From contig CAMPIP010000179.1 of the NCBI GenBank assembly GCA_946886425.1, positions 1-5,051 of the forward strand: a DNA stretch of 5,051 nt, in the 5' to 3' direction. The notes under the pieces are model-generated. The model worked only from the letters and a program-made list of their open reading frames with translations, did not search any database and was not told the DNA's origin. This DNA is from an uncultured Actinomycetes bacterium. Lineage in GTDB: Bacteria > Actinomycetota > Thermoleophilia > Solirubrobacterales > 70-9. This document shows, one piece after another, positions 1-5,051 of this stretch; within the stretch, counting starts at the first letter, position 1, and every line of letters starts with the position of its first letter. A program made the translations under genes and the position numbers.

Positions 1-414
1 GCCCGCGGCGAGCTCGGCCAGGCCGAGCAGCCGCCCGGCTCCAACGACTCCCCCCGGATCGCCGAATACCGCGCCGCGGTGCCGGGCGCCGGGGTCGGCC
101 CCTGGTGCGCCTACTTCACCTCTTGGTGCGCCCAGCAGGCCGGCACTCCGCTCGGCGACAACGGCGAGGGCTTCGGCTCGGTGAGCGCGGTCTGGGACTG
201 GGCCGAGCGCAGCGGCCGGGCGATCCCGGCCGGCACCGCCCCGCCTCAGCCCGGCGACCTGATCGTCTGGGGCGGCGAGCACATCGGCATCGTCGACGCG
301 GTCCTTCCCGACGGCGGCATCCGCACCATCGAGGGCAACTCCACCGACCGGGTCTCGCAGCGGACCTACGGGCCCGATGGCGGCGGCGCGAGCGGATACG
401 TGCGGCTCGGATGA
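1..414 (+). CDS. CHAP-domain peptidoglycan hydrolase, C-terminal part (5' end cut by window)
   Basis: The reading frame is open from base 1 and ends with TGA at 412-414, leaving 137 visible residues; the true start lies outside the window. The whole visible part reads as a CHAP (NlpC/P60-like) domain. PWCAYFTSW carries the likely catalytic Cys at visible residue 36, GDLIVWGGEHIGIV carries the likely catalytic His at residue 94, and IEGNS (Glu111, Asn113) would supply the third polar residue. CHAP enzymes are amidases or endopeptidases that cut cell-wall peptides, usually outside the membrane. The missing N-terminus could hold a signal peptide or a second domain such as a lytic transglycosylase. 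The stop overlaps the next gene's start (ATGA), so the two are probably co-transcribed. Beside a flagellar operon, a role in opening the wall for the rod is plausible but inferred; general wall turnover or phage lysin origin is also possible. Confidence 0.88.
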   Translation, partial: ARGELGQAEQPPGSNDSPRIAEYRAAVPGAGVGPWCAYFTSWCAQQAGTPLGDNGEGFGSVSAVWDWAERSGRAIPAGTAPPQPGDLIVWGGEHIGIVDAVLPDGGIRTIEGNSTDRVSQRTYGPDGGGASGYVRLG

Positions 415-1130
415 CCCAGGGACCTCCGATCGAGGCGCTCGCGACGCCGGGCTGGACGAGCGACGCCGGCTTCCGGCCGGAGCTGGTCAGCGTCGCCCCG
501 CGCGTCACCGTCTTCCACGACCGCGCCCTCGCCCGCGCCGGCCTGGTGGCGCTGCTCGGCGAGCACGGCTTCGACGTCAGCGCCTCCCCGCCCCCCAGCG
601 CCGAGACGCCGCTCGCCGGCGGCGCCGACGTGGTCCTGCTCGCCTCCGGCGGCCCCAGCGCCGCGACCGCCCAGCGGCTCGGTTACGAAGGCGAGACGCC
701 GGTACTGATGATGCTCGAGGGCCCGCCCGACGGCGACATGCTGCTGGCCGTCACCGCCAGCGGCGCCAGCGGCTGCGTCTGCCACGAGTGCCCGCCCGAG
801 CGCGTCGTCCGGGCGCTGCGGGCCGTCGCCGCCGGCGGCACCTTCTTCGAGTGCACCCATGAGCCGACCGGCCCGGTCGTGGCCGTCCCCGCCCTGCTCT
901 CCGAGCGCGAGCGGGGCGTCGTCCGCGAGCTCGCCGGCGGCGCCGGCACCGAGGAGATCGCCCTCGCCCTCTGCATCAGCCCCCACACCGTGCGGACCCA
1001 CGTCCGCAACATCAAGCGCAAACTCGACGCCCGCACCTGCGCGCAGGCGGTCGCGATGGCGATCACCCTGCGGCTGGTGGACCCTCCACGCCAAAGCCAG
1101 CTTGGGCGGCTTCCTGGTTCTCGCGCTTGA
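411..1130 (+). CDS. LuxR/NarL-type transcriptional regulator with degenerate receiver domain
   Basis: This is a 239-residue protein. The ATG at 411 overlaps the preceding TGA by 4 bp, which supports this start over the longer upstream frame lying wholly inside the hydrolase gene. Residues 31-143 follow a response-regulator receiver pattern (RVTVFHDRALARAGLVALL, then ADVVLLA, then ASGCVCHECPPERVVRALRAVAAGG). Residues 162-224 are a GerE/LuxR helix-turn-helix (LLSERERGVV, EEIALALCISPHTVRTHVRNIKRKL). The usual phosphoacceptor Asp is Ala78, the acidic pair is His36-Asp37, and the conserved Lys position appears to be His125, so classical aspartyl phosphorylation is unlikely. Cys122, Cys124, Cys127, Cys148 and nearby His125 and His150 are unusual. 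The last 22 codons overlap csrA on the other strand. It probably binds DNA; its targets are unknown, with the adjacent hydrolase or flagellar genes possible. Confidence 0.85.
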   Translation: MTQGPPIEALATPGWTSDAGFRPELVSVAPRVTVFHDRALARAGLVALLGEHGFDVSASPPPSAETPLAGGADVVLLASGGPSAATAQRLGYEGETPVLMMLEGPPDGDMLLAVTASGASGCVCHECPPERVVRALRAVAAGGTFFECTHEPTGPVVAVPALLSERERGVVRELAGGAGTEEIALALCISPHTVRTHVRNIKRKLDARTCAQAVAMAITLRLVDPPRQSQLGRLPGSRA

Positions 1131-1281
1131 CGCGCTCCCAGAGCTCCTCCCGGTAGATCAGCCGCTCGCGCGGGGCGGTGATCCCGACCCGCACCGTGGT
1201 GCCGCTCACCTCGACGATCTCGATCGTGACGTCGTCGCCGATCATGATCTTCTCGCCGGGACGGCGGGTGATCGTCAGCAT
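1063..1281 (-). CDS. csrA: Carbon storage regulator CsrA (mRNA-binding translational repressor)
   Basis: This 72-residue protein opens with the canonical MLTITRRPGEKIMIGDDVTI and continues with VRVGITAPRERLIYREELWERV. CsrA is a small dimer that binds GGA-containing sites near ribosome binding sites, and in flagellated bacteria with FliW it represses flagellin translation. Arg6/Arg7 and Arg44, positions important for RNA binding in family members, are present. Asn55 aligns with the Asn55 of Bacillus subtilis CsrA that I recall being implicated in FliW sensitivity. The last 11 or so residues (AGFGVEGPPAAG) form a tail beyond the conserved core and are encoded in the overlap with the convergent regulator. 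The start ATG lies 4 bp after the fliW stop, and AAGGGA at 1294-1289, formed by the last two fliW codons, is the likely ribosome binding site. It is the last gene of the flagellar operon. Confidence 0.96.
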   Translation of the reverse strand: MLTITRRPGEKIMIGDDVTIEIVEVSGTTVRVGITAPRERLIYREELWERVKRENQEAAQAGFGVEGPPAAG

Positions 1282-1285
1282 CGGG

Positions 1286-1720
1286 TCATCCCTTGGCCAT
1301 CTCCGCCAACAGCGGCGCCCGCACCGGCGCCTCCGGGGCCTCGTTGATGACCTGGTGGCCGATCCCGCCGGAGACCAGGATCGGCGCGAGCAGGTTGGCG
1401 CAGAAGTCCTCGAGCCGCTCGGCGGCGCGGACGATCGCCAGCACGTCGGCGTCGGCCGCGTCGGCGATGCCGATCCGGGCCGCCTCGGCGTCGGAGATCC
1501 GCACTTCGTAGTCGGGGAAGAAGGCGAAGGGGTCGGTGACCGGGACGGCCAGCTCGGCGTCCTCGACCTCCTGCAGCCACTTGAAGGCGCCGCTCTCCTC
1601 GCGGGTGAGCAGGGCGAAGCGGCGGCCGCCGATCCCGATCAGGCCGGCCGGGAACTCGATCACCGCCTCCGCGGGAACCTCGAACTCGCCGAAACGGCTG
1701 CTGTTGACGGTCTGCTGCAC
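1286..1720 (-). CDS. fliW: Flagellar assembly factor FliW (CsrA antagonist)
   Basis: This 144-residue protein has FliW signatures in order: SRFGEFEVP near residues 8-16, IEFPAGLIGI at 21-30, FKWLQEVEDAELAV at 46-59, DPFAFFPDYEV at 63-73 and ANLLAPILV at 108-116. FliW binds CsrA to release flagellin mRNA from repression and is itself sequestered by free flagellin, so flagellin output matches assembly; this is established in Bacillus subtilis and Campylobacter and inferred here. The start is GTG at 1720-1718, chosen because AGGAGG sits 4 bases upstream. The gene lies 18 bp after the flgL stop and 4 bp before csrA. The adjacent csrA supports the assignment strongly. The length is normal for the family. 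Confidence 0.96.
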   Translation of the reverse strand: MQQTVNSSRFGEFEVPAEAVIEFPAGLIGIGGRRFALLTREESGAFKWLQEVEDAELAVPVTDPFAFFPDYEVRISDAEAARIGIADAADADVLAIVRAAERLEDFCANLLAPILVSGGIGHQVINEAPEAPVRAPLLAEMAKG

Positions 1721-1724
1721 GGTT

Positions 1725-1730
1725 CCTCCT
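1725..1730 (-). promoter_or_regulatory. Strong Shine-Dalgarno of fliW, also a possible CsrA target
   Basis: On the minus strand the fliW leader reads CGAAGGAGGAACCGTG, a perfect AGGAGG four bases before the GTG start. It is the strongest ribosome binding site in the operon and lies in its largest gap (18 bp), suggesting that fliW can be translated independently of flgL. The same stretch holds two GGA triplets, the core recognised by CsrA, so feedback by CsrA on its own antagonist is possible. GGA is inherent to Shine-Dalgarno sequences, so that second role is only a conjecture. Confidence 0.7.
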
Positions 1731-1738
1731 TCGTGTTT

Positions 1739-2653
1739 CTACCGCAGGAAGTCGAGGAGCGACGCCTGCACGATGTTCGCCCCGGAGTGCAGGGCCGATT
1801 CGTAGGCCGATTTCTGGGTCGCAAACTTGACGAGCGCTTCGGCCATATCGACGTCCTCGGTCTTGGAAAGCAGGTCGAGGCTCGATTCCTCGAGCTCGTC
1901 GAGCCGCCGCCCGGCGGTCTCCAGCCGGTTGGTGGTGGAGCCGACCACGGCGCGGACCCGGGTCAGCTCGTCGAGGTTGACGTCGAGCCGGGAGAGATCG
2001 GTGTTGCGGAGCGCTTCGGCGTCGGCCGGAGTGCCGCCGCGCAGGTGTTCGGCGATGTCGCGCATCGTGTCGAGCAGGCGGTCGTCGGCCGCCCCCTGCC
2101 CGTCGCCGAGCAGCGAGTGGACGTCGACGTTGATCGGGACCGAGACGCCGGAGCCGATCGCCCGGGCGACCAGGGCGCCGTTGCCGGCGAAGGGATCGGC
2201 GCCGCCGATCGCGTAGGGCGGCGTTTCGGTGGCGGTCCCGGAGAAGACGTAGCGGCCCCCGTAGGTGGCGTTGGCCTCCTGCTTGAGGGACTCGGTGAGG
2301 GCGTCGATCTCGGTCGCGATCGCTTCCCGGGCGACCGGCCCGTTGGAGTCGTTGCCGCCGTCGATCAGCAGTTCGCGGGCGCGCTGGACGATGTCGGTGA
2401 TCCGGCTCAAAGCCGCTTCGGTCGCCGCCGTCCAGCCGCTGCCGTCCTCGACGTTGCGCTTGAACTGGCGGATCCCCTCCAGCTCGCTGCGCAGCCGCAG
2501 CGCCCGTCCGACCGCGAAGGGGTCGTCGGAGGGCCGGGTCAGCTCCTTGCCGGAGGAGAGCTTGCGCTGGGTCTCGCTGAGCCGCCGGTCGGCGATGTTG
2601 AGGTCGCGCAGGACCGTGCGGGAGATCATCGCCTCGGTGATCCGGGCCGGCAT
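1739..2653 (-). CDS. flgL: Flagellar hook-filament junction protein FlgL (HAP3)
   Basis: This 304-residue protein has a flagellin-like architecture. The N-terminal helical part includes KLSSGKELTRPSDDPFAVGRA (residues 31-51), the central YGGRYVFSGT (131-140) is diagnostic for FlgL, and the C-terminal helix VDMAEALVKFATQKSAYESA (268-287) leads to ANIVQASLLDFL at the end. FlgL is secreted through the flagellar export apparatus and forms the second junction ring between FlgK and the flagellin filament. The length is typical for FlgL, and the order directly after flgK separates it from flagellin itself. The ATG is 2 bp after the flgK TAG, with only a weak purine-rich stretch upstream, so translation is probably coupled to flgK. 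It is expected to be carried by FlgN along with FlgK. Confidence 0.96.
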   Translation of the reverse strand: MPARITEAMISRTVLRDLNIADRRLSETQRKLSSGKELTRPSDDPFAVGRALRLRSELEGIRQFKRNVEDGSGWTAATEAALSRITDIVQRARELLIDGGNDSNGPVAREAIATEIDALTESLKQEANATYGGRYVFSGTATETPPYAIGGADPFAGNGALVARAIGSGVSVPINVDVHSLLGDGQGAADDRLLDTMRDIAEHLRGGTPADAEALRNTDLSRLDVNLDELTRVRAVVGSTTNRLETAGRRLDELEESSLDLLSKTEDVDMAEALVKFATQKSAYESALHSGANIVQASLLDFLR

Positions 2654-2655
2654 CG

Positions 2656-3984
2656 CTAGAGCCCCACCCGGCCGGTGCGGTTGATCAGCACGTCGAGCGA
2701 CTCGTCGAGCGTCGTCATCGCCCGCGCCGAGGCCTGGTAGCCGCGCTGGAAGCGGACCAGGTTGGTCATCTCTTCGTCGAGCGAGACCCCGGAGACCGAT
2801 TCGCGCCGTTCCCGCACCGCCAGGACCAGCGATTCGGCGTTTTCCCCGCCGCGCCGGGCTTCGCTCATGTCGGTGCCGACGCGGCTGACCAGGCTCGAGT
2901 AGGCCTGCTCGGCGGCGCCCCCGCGCAGCGCCCCGATCGCCATCGCGATGTCGTTGCCGCCGACCGGGGCGGCGGCCGAGGTCTGCACTTCGGCGGCGGT
3001 GACGGCGACGGCCAGGGTCGAGGCGGCGGCGCCGGGCGTGTAGGCGAAGAAGGCCGGGCCGCCGCCGCTGGAGTGCAGGGCGTTGACCGAGTCGGCGAGA
3101 CCCTGGGCGAAGGCGTCGAGTTCGGCCCGGTAGGAGGCGACGATCCCGGTCGGCGAGGAGATCGCCAGCAGCGTCCCCAGCTTGCCCTGCGGTTCGGTCA
3201 GCGCCTGCGGCCAGTTGACCGTGGTCCCTTCCAGGAGCGGCAGGGCGGCGTCGCCGAAGCCGAGGTCGACGGTGCCGTCGCCGAGGTCGGTGACGGTCAC
3301 CTGGGCCAGCGAGGAGAGCTGGTCGATCAGCAGGTCGCGGCGGTCGTAGAGGTCGTTCGGCGCCGCCCCGGAGGTGAGCGAGCTGCGGATCGCTTCGCTG
3401 AGCTTGGCGATTTCGCCGGCGACCTGGCCGACTTCGCCGCCGGCCCCGGTGATCGCCGCGTACTCGGCCGCGGCCTCCGCGGCGGCCGTCGCCAGCTGCG
3501 AGTCGAGCGCCGCGATCGTCGTCGTCAGGCCGCGGGCGTTCTCGACCAGGGCCTGGCGGGCGGCCGGGTTCTCGGGCGCGTCGGCGAGGTTTTCCCAGCC
3601 CGACCAGAATTCCTGCAGCTGGTTGGCGATCCCGTTCTCGCCCGGCTCGGCGAAGGCTACTTCGACGGTTTCGAGGCCGCGGACCTGGGCCGCCAGGCCC
3701 CCCAGCCGCATCGCCTGACCGCGGAACTGGAGGTCGAGGAACTGGTCGCGGTGGCGCCGGTAGGCGAGCACGTCGACACCGGTGCCGAGCTGCGCCCCGG
3801 CGCCGCTCTGGACCGCGCCGGCGGGAATCCGCAGCGCCGGCGAAGCACCCAGCACCGCCTCCTGCCGGGAGTAGCCGGCGGTGCCGGCGTTGGCGACGTT
3901 GTGGGAGGTGACGTCGAGGGCCCGCTGCTGGGCGAGCAGCCCGCGGAGGGTCGTCTGCAGGCCGGCGAAGGTCGAGACCGCCAT
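2656..3984 (-). CDS. flgK: Flagellar hook-associated protein FlgK (HAP1)
   Basis: This 442-residue protein starts with the rod/hook-type motif FAGLQTTLRGLLAQQRALDV and SHNVANAGTAGYSRQ (residues 27-41). It then shows the FlgK motif NDLYDRRDLLIDQLSSL (210-226), LDAFAQGLADSVNALHSSG (289-307), and a C-terminal D0 helix SLDEEMTNLVRFQRGYQASA (401-420) ending in TLDESLDVLINRTGRVGL. FlgK forms the first ring on top of the hook and is needed for filament attachment. It is shorter than enterobacterial FlgK (about 550 residues); the terminal motifs are intact, so the reduction must be in the surface-exposed middle domains. The ATG at 3984 lies 4 bp after the flgN stop, with GGAGG at 3998-3994 nine bases upstream. 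Confidence 0.96.
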   Translation of the reverse strand: MAVSTFAGLQTTLRGLLAQQRALDVTSHNVANAGTAGYSRQEAVLGASPALRIPAGAVQSGAGAQLGTGVDVLAYRRHRDQFLDLQFRGQAMRLGGLAAQVRGLETVEVAFAEPGENGIANQLQEFWSGWENLADAPENPAARQALVENARGLTTTIAALDSQLATAAAEAAAEYAAITGAGGEVGQVAGEIAKLSEAIRSSLTSGAAPNDLYDRRDLLIDQLSSLAQVTVTDLGDGTVDLGFGDAALPLLEGTTVNWPQALTEPQGKLGTLLAISSPTGIVASYRAELDAFAQGLADSVNALHSSGGGPAFFAYTPGAAASTLAVAVTAAEVQTSAAAPVGGNDIAMAIGALRGGAAEQAYSSLVSRVGTDMSEARRGGENAESLVLAVRERRESVSGVSLDEEMTNLVRFQRGYQASARAMTTLDESLDVLINRTGRVGL

Positions 3985-3988
3985 CGCC

Positions 3989-4471
3989 CTAGGCCTCCAC
4001 GTCCATCAGCCGGTTGCCGCCCGCCTCGGCGGGCTCGCCGGTGACCCGGATCAGGTGGTCGAGGAAGGCCAGTTCCTGGCGCATCAGGGCGCGGTTGATG
4101 CCGTGCTCGCGGGCGATCTCGGCCAGCAGGCCGCGCAGCTCGGCGCTGCGCGCCTCCAGCTCGCCCGCCTGCGCCGGCGGCGCCAGCGTGGTCAGGGCGG
4201 CGAGGGTGACCCCGGCCGGGTCGACCCCGAGCCGCGAGCCGGCCTGGCCGATCAGGGCCGAGCGCTCCTGCTCGAGCAACTCCCGCGCCGCCATCTCGGC
4301 CTTGATGTCGGCCAACCGCGCCAGCACCGCCTCGACGTCGCGCTCGCGGATCGCCGCCCCCTGGCGCAGGACGAGGTCGAGCAGGCGCCGGCCGGACTCG
4401 AGCTGGACGTCGAGGTGGCGGCCGACGGCGGCGAGGAGAGCCGCGTCGCGGGCCTCGGCGACGGCGCTCAT
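3989..4471 (-). CDS. flgN: Flagellar export chaperone FlgN
   Basis: This 160-residue, largely alpha-helical protein is rich in Ala, Leu, Glu and Arg with heptad-like spacing, consistent with the antiparallel coiled-coil fold of FlgN. The middle region IRERDVEAVLARLADIKAEM followed by LLEQERSALI resembles the family core, and the tail GGNRLMDVEA matches the short conserved C-terminal end seen in many FlgN proteins. FlgN binds FlgK and FlgL in the cytoplasm and delivers them to the export gate. Sequence conservation in this family is low, so the call leans partly on its position immediately before flgK and flgL. Its ATG overlaps the preceding TGA by 4 bp (ATGA) and no Shine-Dalgarno is visible in the GC-rich stretch upstream, which implies translational coupling. 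Confidence 0.85.
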   Translation of the reverse strand: MSAVAEARDAALLAAVGRHLDVQLESGRRLLDLVLRQGAAIRERDVEAVLARLADIKAEMAARELLEQERSALIGQAGSRLGVDPAGVTLAALTTLAPPAQAGELEARSAELRGLLAEIAREHGINRALMRQELAFLDHLIRVTGEPAEAGGNRLMDVEA

Positions 4472-4755
4472 CGCGGCGGCGAGGGCGCGGACGGCGCGAA
4501 ATCGACGTAGAGCTGGTCGGCCATACCGACCCCGCCCTGGGCGACGAGCGCGTCGGCGATCGTCGCCGGCAGGTTGGCCTGGCGCGGGTCGCCACCCTCT
4601 TCGGGCTCGGGCAGGGCGTCCGTGAGCATCTGGGAGAGCAGGGTCCGTTCGAAGCCGAGCGCGGCCCGGAAGCCCTCGACCGCATCGGGGCCGGCGCGCC
4701 GCACCTCGGCCGGGACCGCCCCCGGCGCCAGGGCCGGCAGCCCCTCGACGCTCAC
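4468..4755 (-). CDS. flgJ: FlgJ-type rod-binding domain protein (stand-alone, no hydrolase domain)
   Basis: This 95-residue protein carries FERTLLSQMLTDALPEPEEG (residues 35-54) and ATIADALVAQGGVGMADQLY (64-83), the two conserved helices of the FlgJ N-terminal rod-binding (rod cap) domain. Enterobacterial FlgJ is about 310 residues with a C-terminal glucosaminidase; here the protein ends right after the rod-binding domain with a short Pro/Ser tail, as in many short FlgJ-like proteins. It should act in rod assembly together with the FlgG-like protein encoded just upstream. The start is GTG at 4755-4753, overlapping the upstream TGA by 4 bp (GTGA); an ATG lies only much further in, so GTG fits best. 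Any wall-cutting activity must come from another protein, for example a CHAP hydrolase such as the one at 1-414. Confidence 0.85.
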   Translation of the reverse strand: MSVEGLPALAPGAVPAEVRRAGPDAVEGFRAALGFERTLLSQMLTDALPEPEEGGDPRQANLPATIADALVAQGGVGMADQLYVDFAPSAPSPPR

Positions 4756-5036
4756 CGCTTCACCCCGTTGGCGACGGCCAGCACTTCGTCCTGCATCTGG
4801 ATCGCTTTGCTGGCCAGCTCGAAGCCGCGCTGGGCGTCCATCATCGCCACCGTGGCGTCGGCCATGTCGACGTTGGAGGCCTCAAGGGCGCCCTGTTCGA
4901 GGCGGGCGCCGCGGGTTGCGGCGACCGGGCCGCTGGCGGCGGTCGGCCGCAGCAGGTTGTTGCCATCGGGCCGCAGCCCGTCGGGGTTGGTGACTTCGAC
5001 GATCTCGATCCGGCGACGAAATTCGGGCCTGAATAT
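4752..5036 (-). CDS. flgG: Flagellar basal-body rod protein, FlgG-like, C-terminal part; interrupted upstream
   Basis: Ninety-four in-frame residues precede the TGA at 4754-4752. From about 5010 leftwards they read as the FlgE/F/G C-terminal region: IEIVEVTNPDGLRPDGNNLL, then TAASGPVA, then LEQGALEASNVDMADATVAM and MDAQRGFELASKAIQMQDEV, ending VANGVKR. This part forms the D0 domain that packs into the rod core. FlgG fits best because of the TNPDGL and GNNLL motifs and the downstream rod-binding gene, but FlgF cannot be excluded. No start codon is available in this stretch. An in-frame TAA lies at 5039-5037, and the codons between it and 5010 (IFRPEFRRR) do not resemble FlgG. The gene is therefore either cut by a real rearrangement or, more likely, joined to unrelated sequence at a contig end. 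Confidence 0.85.
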   Translation of the reverse strand: MFRPEFRRRIEIVEVTNPDGLRPDGNNLLRPTAASGPVAATRGARLEQGALEASNVDMADATVAMMDAQRGFELASKAIQMQDEVLAVANGVKR

Positions 5037-5051
5037 TTAACGTACGTTCTC
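5013..5051. other. AT-richer right-end segment with small palindromes, unlike the rest of the window
   Basis: The last 31 bases (5021-5051) hold 13 G/C by my count, about 42%, against roughly 70% elsewhere. The segment contains the perfect 10-bp palindrome AACGTACGTT (5039-5048) and a near-palindrome ATTCGGGCCTGAAT (5021-5034, one mismatched pair). It breaks the rod-protein reading frame with TAA, and neither of the other two minus frames continues FlgG-like sequence. A chimeric or low-quality contig end explains it most simply; an insertion boundary is the alternative. Confidence 0.5.

Noticed and set aside
105..410. N-terminal extension of the regulator back to the ATG at 105
   Set aside because: This part lies wholly inside the CHAP gene, is Arg-rich with no receiver features, and the ATGA start at 411 leaves a complete regulator.
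366..1094. Minus-strand open frame of 242 codons opposite the LuxR regulator
   Set aside because: It is an antisense shadow; the plus frame carries a clear GerE helix-turn-helix and receiver pattern.
1122..1134. Small hairpin CGCG-CTTGA-CGCG around the regulator stop as a terminator
   Set aside because: The stem is only 4 bp, there is no U-rich tract on either strand, and it lies inside csrA coding sequence.
1178..2659. Long plus-strand open frame of 493 codons opposite csrA, fliW and flgL
   Set aside because: It is an antisense shadow of three well-recognised genes; its Gly/Asp/Val/Arg-rich composition is typical of the reverse frame of high-GC genes, and no domain is recognisable.
3073..4044. 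Plus-strand open frame of 323 codons opposite flgK
   Set aside because: It is a shadow frame of flgK, with low-complexity Gly/Arg/Val/Glu composition and no motif.
3657..4685. Minus-strand open frame of 342 codons across flgJ, flgN and the start of flgK
   Set aside because: It is an Arg/Pro/Ser-rich alternative frame over three genes whose own frames match known families.
5021..5048. Palindromes at the right end as an operator or attachment site
   Set aside because: The segment is short, single-copy and located at a probable artefactual contig end, so there is no independent support for a site.

Overview
The window is about 5 kb of very GC-rich DNA (roughly 70% by eye) and is almost entirely coding. 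It looks like the late end of a flagellar operon from a motile, high-GC bacterium. I favour Actinomycetota, possibly the Thermoleophilia/Solirubrobacterales. That placement is inferred from base composition, the CHAP hydrolase and the flgN-flgK-flgL-fliW-csrA order typical of Gram-positive and related bacteria; it is not proven by any marker gene. Both ends cut through genes, so the window may be a whole contig.

Right-hand block, minus strand, read from right to left. It starts with the C-terminal part of a FlgG-type rod protein (5036 to 4752). Next come a 95-residue stand-alone FlgJ-type rod-binding domain, the export chaperone FlgN, the hook-filament junction proteins FlgK and FlgL, the CsrA antagonist FliW, and the mRNA-binding regulator CsrA. 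Seven genes are packed with 4-bp overlaps or gaps of 2 to 18 bp, so they almost certainly form one transcript with coupled translation. No promoter is visible; it must lie beyond the right end. The set links rod completion, the hook-filament junction and a FliW-CsrA switch that in other bacteria couples flagellin synthesis to assembly.

Left-hand block, plus strand. The 3' part of a CHAP-domain amidase/endopeptidase (1 to 414) overlaps by 4 bp a LuxR-type regulator (411 to 1130). The regulator's receiver-like domain lacks the phosphoacceptor aspartate and carries an unusual Cys-x-Cys-His-x-Cys cluster. These two genes run towards the flagellar operon, and the regulator and csrA overlap tail to tail by 68 bp, leaving no intergenic space or obvious terminator.

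The items most worth a second look are the Cys-rich, Asp-less regulator coupled to a wall hydrolase, the 68-bp convergent overlap, and the abrupt break in the rod gene at the AT-richer right end. That break may be an assembly artefact. Otherwise the window is a well-formed, largely conventional flagellar locus. No stretch of 300 bases lacks a gene, and I saw no RNA genes, mobile elements or CRISPR arrays.
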